From Sarcocystis neurona (taxonomy: Eukaryota; Apicomplexa; Conoidasida; Eucoccidiorida; Sarcocystidae), in the NCBI GenBank assembly GCA_000727475.1, contig KL647315.1, positions 1,166,051 to 1,230,050 on the forward strand: a DNA stretch of 64,000 nucleotides, written 5' to 3'. Position 1 is the stretch's first letter. Every line of letters starts with the position of its first letter. This document shows positions 34,101 through 48,800 of this stretch, piece by piece. The notes under the pieces are model-generated. The model saw only the letters and a list, made by a program, of their open reading frames with translations. It did not search any database and had not been told where the DNA came from. A program made the translations under genes and the position numbers.

Positions 34101-37100
34101 AGTAGGACAGGGTAAGGTTGCATCGATGAAGTATGGAGGGACGCGGCTTTCCCCCTTTCATTTTTGAGGAGGTCAACACTGCGTCCGCCACACATCACGT
34201 GCCTTAGCGTACAGGAAGCACGGTGTAGTGAAGAGCAACTGCACATAAGAAAACTCTACAACCGAAGAGGTGGATCCTGCAGTGGGAAGCCTTAAAAACA
34301 TGTCTGTTTGCTGCCTTTGCTCATTTGAGACGAACGGCAGAAAGTCCACGTGGCGGAGGCCATGTTGTAAACGTTGGACATCTTCGCGTCTTCACATTAT
34401 CCACAGTTTTACGCACCCGTGCGACCTGCCAAAATGCACCGAGAATACTGCAAACTGGCATTAGCGAGTCGAAATTCAGGGAAGACGGCAATCCTGAAAG
34501 ACAATATACCAGGCCTACAAAGTCTGTCACACCTGTCAGCGGTCAGTAAGCTCTCACGCTAAGAACTGACATAGTCAGCATTCAACCCCACCTACCCCTT
34601 CACTTGGTATACCTTTCGAATAGGCAGTTAGCAACTTTTTTTTGACGACCGAGAAGGGATGTTATGATCCAAGGAAGGGTGTCACGGACTTGTGAAGGGC
34701 GGTGCCAGTAGTAGGCTTGAGTAAAATAGCCAAAAATGACATTTTATTTATACGTCTCACAGACGGTCTGTTGAAATATGTCTGCACCTGAAGCGAATGC
34801 ACGAAAGCACCAGACAGCTGAACGAAACGTTCTACACGCCTGCGCAGGGTGACTGTCGACGGTGCTCTTGTTCAACTTACGCTTGCGTTGTATCCTTGCA
34901 TCAAACAAGAGATTCACATCTCCCTAGAAAAAAATTGTTGCAGGGAAAACGCTTTTTCCGTTCATGTGCACCACGTGGTGTACGTTGACGTGAACAACAG
35001 GAGAAGCAATATGGGCTCTGTGAGGTTAATCAAAAATTTCCTTGGGGTTCGACGACTGTTAGAGAAGGCAGTAAAAGCAAAGCAGTCACTCCACACGATG
35101 AGGTTGTCCGAGACGGTCTCAAACACAACAATCGTAAGACAGTTCGCACGAACGCTGTAATACCGAGCACTTCAAAGCAGTTGGATGGAACAGAAGCGTG
35201 TGCACCCTAGAAACGAATTTACACCGTAGTACGTATCGTTAAAGTGATCTTTCGGCCCAGTGCTAACAGAAGCATGTCATCCAAGTCTTTACGAATCACC
35301 AGATAAGTAATATGCAACAAGAGCACTAGTACCTTGCGGGTGCCCGGTATTTCACAAGGGATTCTGACGTGCTTACGAGCACGGCCTCTCACCGTAAATT
35401 CACGTCGAACAAGGACAGGCCTGGCATCGTCAGCGCGTAGAGCTGCGGTGGGATAGACTGCCACACCACATTGCAACTTATACGGCTCGACGTGACGTTT
35501 CTCTTTGAAAAGTGCTGAAACGAAAGCTCCCCCGTAAGAATGAAGTGGCAACTCGAGCGCCAGCGAGCGTTTCCTCGGCAGGTTCGCACATACACTTATA
35601 TGTCTATACATATATGAACGTATACGTATATATATACATATACACACGTTCGAGACTATCGGAAAGTTGGTGCGCCTTCACGTTGATGTATACAAGTGTT
35701 CCTGCCCGTGGAAGTATTTGCATGTTTTTGTGTGCATATACGCATATATATGTATGTGCATATATTCGAGAGCTCGTGTAACAAAGTACGCAGATTTAGG
35801 GCGTTAAAAGACGTAGATGAGAGTCGCCTATTAAGCTGCTCGGAAAACGAATGCATACGGATTGGTACCGCTGTCTTCAGGAAGCCAGGTCCGCCAGTGC
35901 TGCTTACTGCACTTTATCTGTACGCAGGCATGTAGTCATGGAGACGGGCGCCACAGGCATTGACGCCGACACAGCGTTGCGCGTGCAATGCCGCTGTGCA
36001 GTCTACAAGGGATGATACGTTAATGCCGTGCTTCTGGGAAGAGGCCCCAGTCAATCGGATGCGTTGGGGTCGGCGTCACGTATTTCAGTGCGCACGACTC
36101 AATTTTGTGGCATTGTACTTCATGGTGCTTCTTCTCACTGCAAACTGCCCCATGCATGCCTTTGAAGGTAGACTTGTGACCTCTCCCTACCCAGTGTGTG
36201 TGAACCTGTTGCATGACGCTTGCAAACCAGGTACTGCAACCCAACGGAATGGCAGAAAGAGTGGAGATTGTATAATAGTGGAGAAAAGTGGAGCTAAGCA
36301 AGTCTCCGCCTACTCTGCTTGAAGATTCAAGCTCCCACTGCATACGCTCCCACATGTAATGTGAACGCAAGCACAACAACGCTGAAGACGCTTTACCCTT
36401 TGCTAGTGAATGAACATACGAAGGTGTATAGAAGTGTGTGTATATTGTGTAATTCGACGTACGTACGGTGTCACTGGTCCTCGTATGTAAAACTGTGAAC
36501 TGCTGTGCACGGGGCAGAAAATAAAGGAGAATTAAAAAAAAGCGAACGATGCGCCTCTCTGAAACTGGGGCAGCGACGCGTGTCACTGCACGCACACAAA
36601 TGTGCAGCGCACATAAATAAATATTTCTGTTCAGTTACCTGCGTGTATCACAGGTAGCAGCCGAACCCATTGTATATTTACTTACATAGTTCCAGTGCAT
36701 CTCAGATGTACTGCTATGTGTCCACAGTCGCGCGAATCACAGTCGTTTTAATCCGCACACCCATGCAAGTATATCTGTAAAACTTACAGTCTGTCTCCAA
36801 TTTTCGAGCAGGTATCCATTGTCTCGCAAGATGCGTTCATGAATACCTGTAAAACACGCGGTACAGAGCACGTGGAAAGCAGCGTACAATATGGGTGCTT
36901 GCGAAAGCATACATGAGTAGAATCCCCGGCTGTCTTGCGGGTTTTATGAGCTCACAAACAGTGCTGTCTCCACGTACAAGGTTGGGCGCACTTCTGACGG
37001 ACGCGATGCACACAGAGCTGTTGTCGATTTGACAGAGGACTTCATAAGCACATATGTTCACTACTTTTTGCCAGTGTTTTCTTATCCGTCCCGTATCCTG

Positions 37101-38640
37101 CCTTATAATCGTCTAGTTTATTCTTGTACGCTCTGGTTTACGTAGGGGACAAGAGACTTTTTGAACTTGCACAACGCTACCCTCCCCATGTGCGTGAGAC
37201 TACTACGAGTGCCCAGGGCAAACTTCCACGTGCACGAATACACCCCTACGTACCGTACCATTAAAATAGGCAAACATACAGATACATATGTGTACACGTT
37301 TGCGCATCCATCTGCTTTCCGCAGTCTCTGAACTTTCGTAAATAGCGAATTCTAGGCAGCTCTGCGTCAGTTTACTGCGTGAGAGTCTATCTCATATAAA
37401 GGCAGATTTGGAGACGCGCGCGTTAGAAGACACAACAAAGACACCTTAACATCCTCTACTGAGGGAAAGAATTCTCAAACGTTCGACTTGTGTGGAACAG
37501 TTGGAGTTGGCTGACGTAACGGGTGGCAACATATATGGATGCTTGTTGTAGTGCTACTTGATCTGCATTTGCACTTACCTATAGAGTCTCTTCTCGTGTA
37601 ATTGTATTTTTTTCCCCCCGTTCCGTACAAGTCTTCGCAGTGACACGGAAATATGCACATATGTATCTATACGTAGAGGTGCAATATCAGTGTGTGAAAC
37701 ATGCTGCACGTTACCAGATAGACGAAACCCCCGTTCACCGTAGTCATCTCTTCAACAACCGCTGCATACGTATATATACATGTATACGGAGTCTATATTT
37801 ATACGTGTACGCCTGTAGTTGTGCACTTGTGGTTTGCAGCGGACTGTAGATCGAATTTGTGTCTTCTGCCCTGCGGCAAAAACACATACGCTCTCTGATT
37901 GACTTATTTGCTTTCGCTGTGCAGTTTGTCTGCTCTTCGCATCAACGCCAGCCGTAGAGTGCAGTGTGTAGCCGCTCTCCGTTCGATCAGCGGTAGGACC
38001 GCAGCTGCCGACAGTAATTTTTTGGATGCAGCAGCGGGAATGACCTTCACTTCTCGTCGAGCAAGTGCTCGGAACCTGGGTGTCATGCGGGTGATGATAT
38101 CTTCTCACTTCCGTGGCGTTTCTGCCAGAGAATTCCAATCTCCTTTTCCCTCGTTCTACTGTCCCACTCACCATTTTCAATTCTGTCGCCTCAGTATTCA
38201 TGGAAAATGAGAGGAGTTTATGTCGAGGGTTTGCCATCAGGATTCTGTGGGTGCTGTTGGGTGAGTGCATGGGTCAACTGTTGTAATGCAGTGGGCTTAT
38301 ATTGGTCCACCAAACTGCGCATGAAGTCACTGAGGAATACGCTGCGTCAACTAGTGTGGTGCGACAGGTATACTTTTTGAAGTGACAACTGTCGAACTTA
38401 GATATTTTTCGCACACTGCGACTCTGATGTGTTTTAGCAGAAACGATGTTATCCTTCCCGGTGCAACGTTGAGGAGAGAGGCATTAATGATTTGTATCCG
38501 CGGCACACAAAGTGCGAATACCACAACTAACAGCTACCGCATTTATAACATTGTGAGCGGGGTCAGCAAAAGTCTCGTCGACGGCAAGAGTGGCAAGAGC
38601 AGCCACAGGGAACGGCGGACTCATAGCAGCATCGGAACCC
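31196..38640. other. Long triplet-poor region without recognised genes
   Basis: Frames are short and stop-rich on both strands. AT dinucleotide and tetranucleotide patches occur (for example 32440-32455 and 35620-35645), and the CAG runs that mark exons elsewhere in this window are lacking. I see no conserved protein, tRNA or rRNA signature. Confidence 0.5.
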
Positions 38641-39022
38641 AATGTTCTTCAACGGCAGCGCCCCACCTCCAGTATTCTAATCATCAATTTGCACAGCAAC
38701 TACTGCAGTGGCAGTGCCTGTGCAAGCATATCAACAATAGCGGAGAGAAGCTGAAACAACAGCGGAGAAACCCTGTGGAGGAGCAACAGGACGTGCAGCA
38801 GCAACAGAAACTCCAGCGGCATCAGAGAAGGCAGCAGCGCCCCCGCAAGAGCCTGAAGTGCCGGCGCATAAACATAAAGAGTGGCAGCAACCGAAGCAAG
38901 AGCAGAAACACCCGCAACAAGGGGGGGATTTCACGTATCCGTCAGCAGTAGTATCAAAGGAACACATTGCAGCAGCCGGAACACGGGGAAAGGACGTTTG
39001 CGAATGTACATGGCGCATTTGA
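38641..39022 (+). pseudogene. Possible coding remnant with in-frame stops
   Basis: In one plus frame, coding-like sequence (APPQEPEVPAHKHKEWQQPK, then GGDFTYPSAVVSKEHIAAAG) runs from 38741 to a TGA at 39020-39022. The same frame continues upstream with similar composition but is broken by TAG at 38738-38740 (in a CAACAATAG context, one base from CAG) and TAA at 38678-38680. Gln/Ala composition and triplet runs match exons elsewhere in the window. It may be a decayed exon or an exon with an unrecognised border. No family is recognised. Confidence 0.3.
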
Positions 39023-41745
39023 CAAAGGTGCGCAGAGCAGGCTGTGTACCACTACCGCCACCGCCTACCTATTGCACCCGCACACTTGTGTACACACGTT
39101 CTGCCGGGTACAAAGCCGCTGTCTTCCCCTGTGAACTTTGTACATCTTTGTGCAGGCGGAGTCATGGGACTCCACGTCGTCTGCAGATAGATCGAGTAAC
39201 CCTATGTGTTCAGTACTTCTGCGCATACGCCAAACGCTCCTGCTGTAGAGTTTTGACTCGTAGACGTCAGGCAAGCGTGTGTCCATTTCGTACGCATACA
39301 TATATCCGTACATATTCATATATACACGTAGACGCGTACGCCTGTGTATCTACCTTCCTCCGTGTCACCTACGTAGCTCTGATGCACATTTCCACATGGT
39401 CAGACGCCAAATGTCCAGCGAGGCCATCCACGTGGCAAACCGTGGCTCACAGCAGCGGTGCGAGATACTGAAGTAAGGTTATATACGTATGTATGCATTT
39501 GAGGGAGGGGACGTAATGGACAGAAGAAGAGATGGAAATGAAGAAGCTGGACACTGCGTTTATTTCGTTCTTTCAGAGAACCGCCGCAGCTACTAGTTGC
39601 CTACATTATTGCGAACTACATCCGTAGAAGGCAAATGTGTTGGCAGGAGTATACTTAGGCAGCTCAGCTCAGCACTTCGCAGGAATGCAAGCTGCCTCTG
39701 ATAACGTGCGCATGCAGGTACTCGCTACTTACTTGTAGCTCCCCAGTGTTGTATCTGTAGCGTTTCTATCCACCTCCGGGTATGAATTCCTGTGTGCATT
39801 TGCGTTTCCCTACCGGCCTGACTGTGTAGTGCACCCATCTCTCTCTCGCTTGACCCTTCTCTTTCTGTATATCCTTCTACATCTGTTTATATATACGTGA
39901 ACAGGTGTGGACGTCGCTTTAGTCTTTCCACTTGCAAGCCCCGTTTTGACATGCTGCTATCTGTTCTGCGTTCCAGGGTTGTGGTGACCTAGCCGCAAGT
40001 GCGTCAGCTGCTAGGTGCATAAACTCAGTGCTAGGTGAATCCACTTTTCTGTCGTCCTTTTGGCTAAGCAACTGATACCCCACCACACACCTCCGCTCCA
40101 CTCCACGGAAGCACCAAACCGCTGAATACACAGAGGCATAGATGAAGCACGTCCGTACGCATTTGCTCTCGAGTCGCATATGAGTGATAGACAGGTCACA
40201 GGCACATGCATCTTGGCAGTCCGCGGAAGTGCACGTTCCCGCCTGCAAGACATTCGTGTACTCGCCTACACATAAATATCTGTATAAAGATGTGTAAGAG
40301 CATCCGTCTGCGCCCGAACACAGTGGATGTACGTGCGAACATCAGCTGTGCTTGAAAAGTTCGTGTGCGGCCGCGTGCAGGTACGTCTACGAAATCTCTT
40401 TTTCGCATCCACCCACTTCGACCCTACCATCTACATAAACGCAATGAGGATAGCTCTGCAGCTCATTCCATTTTTTACCTTTATGTGAGCGTGGTGGACT
40501 AGGCGAACTGGAAGTGCAGCCTGTGACAAGACTCAACGCAAGACGTTTCATGCGTACGAATCTGTTACAAAACTGCACACACGTCTGTGCTCATACGGAT
40601 ACATATGCTAATATACTTACATAGAGAATGTCACGCGGCCAAAGATAGCAGCTGTTGTATAATGGGACAAAGGAGGTAAAAGAAGCCGCGAAACTGAAAC
40701 CGGAACTTTGAAAAAATTGGTTAGCGCGCGCTGGTGGATCGTGTTTCTGTGGTCCCTACTTTAGCCGACGTAAAGCTCCCGTTTAGTTCCACCAAAACTT
40801 AATTGTGGACCGCAGAGCACAGTCTCTGAGTAGTAATATGGTCTCGGCCGGATCATGTTCCCCTAAGAGACAGGAGTCTCATGAGATCGAACACACGAAG
40901 TAAGTCTGCTCAACGAGTTGTGGTCTCGCCCGTCTTCGAAGGAAAATGCAGAACACAGGAGAAATTCAGCGCACATGTGTCACACTGTCCCGCACAACGG
41001 CGGAAATGAGAGAATGCGAGAAAAAAAAAGTAGAAGTATCTTATGCACCTCACTGTTGCGAAGAACTAAGTCAAGGAAGTGAGGTACTGAACAAGATACG
41101 CTCCTGGACTACGTGCCTGTCTGCGTGCGGATGTACAGCAAGCGACATGCGACTTTCCGACTTACACGAAGCAAGCGTTTGTAGAAAACCTGCGCGTGAG
41201 TCGTTCCACGTGTTCTGGCGCTTGTCAGTTACTACGCGTACGGCATAAATCGCACGAAACTGGAGATTATTTATGAACACGACAGTGTGTCGAGTGACAC
41301 TCCCCAACCAGCATTCCACGTGAACACGGGAAGCCTGTGAGGATTGTGACCGAATATGTGTATGTAGCGTATGCATACTCAGGACGGCTGTTTAAATAAC
41401 GGGGTGTGAACTTCAGACTTCACAAAAGCGTTACATTGAATACAGGTACCCGCATATGCGTCAAAAGGTACACATAGAGTATACTGCTGTACTCATTGTG
41501 GGAGACCGTTGAGTCAGGGCCGCAGTGCCTCGTAGAAGGAAGACATCCTCACACGTAGCAAGTGCCTACGGCATGGATTAGCAAACCACTTGTCACCTTA
41601 TGCACACCTCAGGTGCGTTGGAAAACGTGGGTGAATGTAGTTATTACTGAGTGTTGTTGAAAGATGAATACAACTGAAGTCTACACTAACCCAACGGTAC
41701 TTGCGGCCGTTCTCGTGGCGTTAAACCTCTTTTTTTTCCACGTAC
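39023..41745. other. Stretch without recognised genes
   Basis: Stop-rich in all frames. There are AT tetranucleotide patches (about 39296-39330 and 39480-39495). Nothing recognised. If the flanking remnants were one gene this would be its intron, but no matching splice pair was found. Confidence 0.4.
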
Positions 41746-42650
41746 CATGTGAAAGGTACGACGACCGTGGCCTTTCTAGATACTACGATCAGGAGCGGCA
41801 ACAGCAGTTGCATAAGCAGCAGTACTTTCCATAAAAGGACCAGCAGGGCCACTAGCAGGAGCAATCTCAGCCGCAGGGAAGGGAACGCTACTTTTTCATG
41901 GCTAACTGCAACACAGCAGCAGCAGTCTGCATCAGTTGCTTCTTCCGCTAAATCCGACAACAACACTTCTACATCTTCTGTAATGCAGCTGCCATTGTTG
42001 CTGTCCTTACTCCTCTTACCCACTCCGCAGACATTTATAAGACCAGCCACCCAGGCACGGATTTCTACAGCGACGGCGCATTCTTCCCAAAAAAGTCAGA
42101 AAACGCTCAGTGTACCTGTTACAAACAGAGCGGCTCCGAACGGAACGTGACAGTTTCACACCAGCCCTCGCCCAAGTGGCAGCAACAGGCGACATCAGCG
42201 CAAAGATCAACAGCGGCAGCCGTACGGGTCGGTTTCAGCCGCGAAGCCTCATGATGGAAAACCAGAAGCACAATGCCGTGAGGACCGCTACCTTTGTCCC
42301 TTTCCACAACATGGCCGGAAGCAGTGGCAACACCATCTGCAGTGTCAATCCCAACAACACCAGTGGCTTACACTGCAGCGGAATAGACAGTACGAACAGT
42401 TGCAGCTCTATGGTTACCAACAACAATGGGGGAAACAGCTGTAGCCGGCCTGTGCCCGGCTATGTTGCAGTTCCTGACGCACACGATATCAGCAGATGTT
42501 ATCCTGCCGCTGTCGATGGAGTGTCCGGCAGAAGTCTGTACTACAATCCTGGCTTCCTGAATTATAATGCTGCGACGACTGCTCCCACAACTCCTTACGC
42601 GACTTGCCCCAACTATTACGGTGGAATTCCTGCAAGCGGTGAGTGTGTTA
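41746..42650 (+). pseudogene. Possible coding remnant or unresolved exon, Gln/Asn/Ser-rich
   Basis: Coding-like Gln-rich sequence appears in alternating plus frames: DDRGLSRYYDQERQQQLHKQ with several in-frame stops after it; DIYKTSHPGTDFYSDGAFFP; then QWLTLQRNRQYEQLQLYGYQ ending in TAG. Overlapping these, a 240-codon frame (42110-42835) contains VPGYVAVPDAHDISRCYPAA and reaches a good donor (GCG|GTGAGT near 42640). The frame switching and stops suggest decay or several missed introns. The minus strand is also partly open. No family is recognised. Confidence 0.27.
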
Positions 42651-45600
42651 TCAGGAACCCTGCAGCTACCGACTCACTCAGTATGCAGAAGAGTATTGAT
42701 ATCTGCGGCATATGTATGCAAATGGATACGTATACACGTCTACTTCGGCATATGTCCACCAGGACAGAAATCTACGTATATCTCTGTATACACTTGTGTA
42801 TAAATTTGTGTATCTCGTTGTACACGACCCCGTGAGTAGGCGCGTAGGCGTGAACGTGCCTCGCCGGCTCCCGTAATGAATTGCCGTGTAGAAAGAAGTA
42901 AACGCATAAAAGGACATTCACAAAATGCGTTCTGCGCCCGTCCTAATGCGTCTTCCGCGGGGAAAAGGTTCACTCCGCGTTCAGGTGGATAACATCCGTT
43001 TTTTACAGACAAAACGTACTGATAGAAGCGTCTCAGAGCCACTTTCTGTATCGACCCCTTTGAAAAATGCGTTTGTTTCCGACACCTGCAGAAAAGGTGT
43101 TACTCTTCTTTTGTACATTTGCAAACAAAGTACCGTACTAGCTTTCCAGCGTTAGAAACGCAGGATCGCGTGTGGATCCTCGTCAACAGGAAAGAGCAAC
43201 CTACTTAGGGATCGACGTATGCGAACGTCTGTCTGCAGCCTTCCATGAAAAAGTTGCAGTGTACAACAAATCACTACGTATAACTATTCAGCCAGGGAAC
43301 AATTGCACACAAGTGCCCTTGATCATTAGCTGTCATGCCTCTCGGCGCATTCGAGGCGGTGTGTGTACATATCTATATATCTGTCTCTCTCTCTTCCTCA
43401 CTCTCTATATATGGAGACGTGTATCGACATCTACAAACTTCCTCATGTAGCTCTCTGCCGACACAAGCGTATGTGGAGCTGTGTGTGCCCGTATGTGTGT
43501 ACTTACACGCGACAGAGGTGAGTTTTTGAAAATAAGGCTGCAACTTCCCGAAAAAGCAAACAATCAGTTGTCATCTCTCTTGCTCGACTGCCGGATCGCT
43601 CTCCACAGCTTACAGCCCTGCACACGAAAGCTAAAGAGCAGGAAAACGTCCTCCGAGGGCACTCTTCTCCCTAGGGGCCATCGACTTTCTCTGTCTTGAT
43701 TAGCTTCTTGGGTTTTGAGCGGAGTCTCTACTACGCAGAGGAAGACGCTTCTACACTTCTGCGCACGTATTTGACCTTGGTTCATCAGCGCACACACATA
43801 CGTATATAGAGACAGACGTACATATATATATTTATCCTACCTAGTAGAGGATGGTGTGTTGTTTCTTCACACGAATACATACGTACGCAGGAGTATGTAC
43901 GCGTTCAAGTACGTCGCATATAGACAGCTGTCTATCAATTCTGTTAGTGTGTAGGTAATACTGCTTTTCCGCCTTGCTCGAAATTTCCTCCTCTTCTCGT
44001 TCTTCTAACACTCGTGCACGCGTGAAAATTGATGGGGGATGGCAGCTCGTAAAAATACACGAACCTGTTCACATATTTCTTTCCTGTCTTTAGATCTCTC
44101 TCTCTCTTCCTAGACATATATATTTGCGCAAACGCGTGTGCGTCCGGGTACATTTAGAGAGCCGACCCTCTGTCCCTGTGTTTGTATTGCTATGATAGTG
44201 TACGTGTCAGCACTTCTCTCTTCTCTACCCGTGTTTTTCCTGCGTGTACGTGAAAATACTACACGCACACACACATGTAGATAAATATACATGAGCATGT
44301 ACGCATTTAACAATCTGCTGTATACGGCACAAATGTACACTTCTTTTGCAGGTGACATATGTTGATGAGTACGTGCCGTCGCGTATGATGCCTTCCCTCC
44401 CGAGTGTCTGCGAGCTCATCCACCAGTTTGTTTGTGGACAGCTCTAGCGAGACACAGAGTTATCAACGCCCACATACATATCAATATATGTATATGTGTA
44501 TATATACATATAGATATAGGTAGCAAGACGTTTACAAGCAGCAGGTGTGGATGAATGCGTGGAGGGTTTGGGTCGCACCTCTGGAAACACGTATATGTAT
44601 ATATGCAGGTGTATGTGTAACCCTGGATCTTTGTGAACTGCAACTTTTGATGTCCGTCTCTCTACATATATACGAACAGAGACACAAGCGCTTGTTACTT
44701 TCCTCGGGGGCGCCTACTTCGGCGAAAGCTGCGGATGATTTTCCGCTCCTCTCTCAGAAGCCGTGTCGTTTCATGAGGGCATCGCCGTGTGACGTTGCTG
44801 CTGCTGCTGCTTGTGTTTCCCGAGAAGCACAGGTGTGTCACTCTGTTTGTTGCCTTCTTCTTCAGGACTATCTCGTTGTTGACTCCACGTGAAAATATAG
44901 GCAACTTCGTTTCCTGCGTCAGAAACATACCCTATCCATAGGTGATTCAGCTCCACACACCTACGTACGTGTACACACGTACACACATATATATATATAT
45001 ATATATTTATATATCCGTGTACGCGCGCACACACACATACACACCCACACACACGGAAATAAGCAAACACACACATATGTGGAGACGATTATATCTAAAT
45101 AGGCGTACAAATATGTCTCGTGGCGTGGCTCATACGTGTGAGCGTGTGGCTGTGTCTGTTAACAAAGACTTAATGTTGTTGTAGAACAGCACCTTTTACT
45201 CGTACTCCCTCCAGGTGTATCTGCACGGGGAGAGTAAAGGAAACAGAGAAAAGAGAGGAGTTCATATGCGTTCGCGGTGACTCTCCTTACCTCTCGACAG
45301 ACATCCACAGACGCACAAGACAAGTCCATTTATTCTTTCCGCTACGCTTTCCTTGCAATATGCGTGCATCTCTGTGTATGTGGAGCTCCTACAAGTACAC
45401 AAGTAGGCGCCGGCAGACGTCCGAGGAGTACAGACACATGTGTTCACCAGCAAGTACGTATACTCCGTCCACGTGTGGCAGGTAGAGTGGCCGCCGAATC
45501 TCCCTCGGACTCTACAAATGCTGATATGTGCACTTGTGTGGGTTGCGCCCGACCTCTCTCGCCAAATCTGGTCAGAAAAGTTGGGTTTGCGAAGTAAAGC

Positions 45601-45823
45601 TGTCCAGCAACTTTTCCTGCTGTCGTCGACGCGCACGGGAGTTGAGAGTCACTGCTGCGGCGCGTATTTTTTAACGATGTGTATTCCTCTCCCTTCGACG
45701 ATAGAGATGCGCCCTCAACAAGCAGTCCTCCTTTCCTTTTATGTCTACGTATTCTGTTTGTCTGCGTTCACTGTGGGCTCTTTTTGCTGGTGCTGCTACC
45801 TTCTCTTGGGCGGACCGATACAG
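42651..45823. other. Stretch without recognised genes
   Basis: AT/CA microsatellite-rich, for example a TA tract at 44985-45007. A short open plus piece at about 44776-44835 beginning with ATG and ending at a CAG|GTGTGT donor could be a 5' exon of the following gene, but its phase (0) does not match the next acceptor at 45823. Otherwise nothing is recognised. Confidence 0.4.
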
Positions 45824-48800
45824 GCGGCGGGGGGTACAGCTCCGCTACACCTGCCTACAACTACTCTTCTTCTGCTGCTGCGACAGCAGGCGGCAATGGG
45901 ACAGGCGTGCTGTCTCCCGCCTTTCTCCAGGAAACGGCTGAGAGTCTGGGACGTGTATCACTGCTTCTGGATATGAATGGCTGCTTCTTGGATCGGCTGT
46001 GCGACCACACCAGCAACCTGTCGACCCGTCTCGTCTCCCTCTCAGCTTCGCTCAAACACGCCTTCACGTCGTGCACCTCTTCGGCCTGCAACTGCCTCTC
46101 ACGTGCCTGTCTGCGCCTCCCTGCTGCACCCCTGCGGCGTCTCGTTTCCGGCTTCTCCCAGAACCCTCAAGCCGCAGGCGTCCCTTCCTCCTGGGGTATG
46201 CCAACAGCAGCAGCAGCTGACGCCGCAGCAGCACCAGCAGCAGAGACAGCAGCAGCACCAGCCGCAGAAGCAGCAGCCGCATCAGAGGGTGCAGGACCTG
46301 TGGAAACTGCAGCAACTGACCGGTCCACCCAGCAGCCGGCCGGTGTCGCACCTCAGCAGCTGGCTGCCGTTTGCTCTCTCTGTTCATTTGCTGCGACTGG
46401 GGCTACTTCTCCTGTTGCTTCCTCGCGCTGCCTCTGTTCTTCTGCCGGGGCTTCTGCTGCGCCTGCCACTCCTGCTGCCCCTGTTGCTGCTTCTTCGTGC
46501 CGCCGCCAGTCTCGCCTTTCAGCTGCTGCTGCTGTTGCTCCTCCTCCCCCTCCCGCGTTGCTGCCATCAATACTCTGGAAGTACGTAGTGGCAGCGTGTG
46601 AACAGCTGGGGGCAGCCGGCGGCGGCAGCAAAGCACACAAGCTTCTGAGGCGCTACAACATAGTGCCCCTGCAAAAGCAGCAGCAGCAGCGACAGCGGCA
46701 GAAGGAGGTCTTCCCTGCCGCGCTGTCCGCGGGGGGGACGGCGGCAGCAACTGCAGCAGCACCGGCAAGCGCAAGAAGAGCGGCAGATCGACGAGGAGAC
46801 GGACAGCCACCAACAGCAACAGGAGCAAGGGAAGGCGGCACTAGGCCAGCAACACGTCTCGCAGCAGCTGCAGCAGCGGTAACGGAGGAAACGCTTGACC
46901 TGCAGCGCAGCAGAAGGAAGAAGAATTCGAGCGCCCCGTCGCACTGCCAATGTCGTGCGGCAGATTTGTGGAGACAGCTGCGGCACGTCTCGTTGGAGCT
47001 TCGGTAGGTGACTCTCTTCAAAGGGAGACATGCAGGGCAAACAACAGCCCGGCTGTCTTCAAGAACTTTCTTCCCAGAGCCGGCTCCTCCTCACGTGCAA
47101 CTGCTGCCCTACACCTCGTTTTGTTGACTTTTCTTTGTTGATCTTCCCCACAGGAGGATATTCAGACGCTGCTCTTTTCGTCACTGAAGAGTCCACGCCT
47201 AACGTACGTATCCAAGGAAAAGCCCCCATACATATATATTTACTTATATATATGTATACACTTGTACATATATCTTTGTATGCAAGGAAAAGCCTGCACA
47301 TATATATGTACTTACGCTTGTATCTATGTTCATATGTGTACGTTACGTTTCTACGTAAAAAAGGCCTCCGTATGCCGTCACACGTATATATGTGTATATG
47401 TATACGTGATGTATGTGTGCGGTGAGACGCATGTACATACATATATATCCCTACAGACATGTATACGTAAGGCGTGTATGAAGGAAGAAGCCAGCGCGCA
47501 CATAAATAGATATCAGTATGTGTTAAACTGCAGATATATATATATATAGCCCGCGGTGAAGCTGCATGCCCTCTGTGCGCCAACGTGGATTTCTTCGGCG
47601 TGTGTCTGAGCATCGTACTTCGAAGAACTTGCCCAACTAGAAACTTGAGAAGATCCCTACTAAAGGCATTTCTGGCCGCCGGAAGGGCACACCCGGATAC
47701 ATTTTCTGCGGGGTGTATCTCCGTACAAAGCCCGGCGGGAAAAGGACTTCCCTTCTAGATGCTACCAACCTGCTTCCAGTCCATATCCTCGTCCCTCTAC
47801 CGGCGACATCCCTGCATCCCTTCCGAAATTCTCCTTTTCTGAATATATGTGTCTACACTCCTCCTTGGGAATATGTCTGTATACACCTCCGCATACCTGT
47901 CCACATCGATCTCCACCGAGCTGCCTTCCGGTGTCTCTTCACCTCTGTGTCTCCCCACCCCCCCGTCTCCCCGATTTACATCTCTACATGTAAATTCTTC
48001 CGTGTCTCTGTCCGTCAGCTGCGTCTCCCTATCTTTTTGCTGCCCAGTCTATCTACGTGTAAACCTTTGTGTCGCTGTCTACCATCTGTGTGTCTCCCCG
48101 TGTTTCTGTCTGCCGATCCATCTATACACGCAAATCTACGACCCTTGTCCCACCCACCTTCATACACCTGTCAGTGCATCTCGTCTATGTCTACTTTTTC
48201 TCTGTTCTCCTTCTCATTATCTCTCCACAAGCCTACTTAACTGCCTTTCTGTATCCGCCTATCCAGTGACTCTATATCTATCTATTCAACTACGCAACGT
48301 TTACTCTCTGCATACATATCAGTGTTCCTCTATTTGCCCTCTATCTGCCTATCTACTTTCCTCTCTTTACGTATCCATCTACCCCGAGTCGACTTACCTG
48401 TCTCTCTCTATATGTGTACATGTATACATGTGCTAGGTGTATATGATATACATCTATACGTACAGCGTTGCACCCTCTGTGCTTCCGTGAGTGGCATACG
48501 AGTATCCACATATATATATATATATATTAATGTATACACACACACATAGAGACGCACATGTATGAGAGTTTTCTCGTAGAGTATATCGGGAGTATGCTGA
48601 TGTAATGTAGGGATGCAGTAGTTCTTGCTGCATCCAACCCCTCCGCATGCAAGTGAGAACATTCTTTCGGGGTCTGTATACACTGTAGAAGGAAAAACTA
48701 CACTTCTTCCTTCCTCAAAAAAGTGACCCGAGCGCTTCACGACGTGGGATAAATGTGGACCTTCTTGAATGTCGCCAAAATGTCACAGCTACCTCACCCA

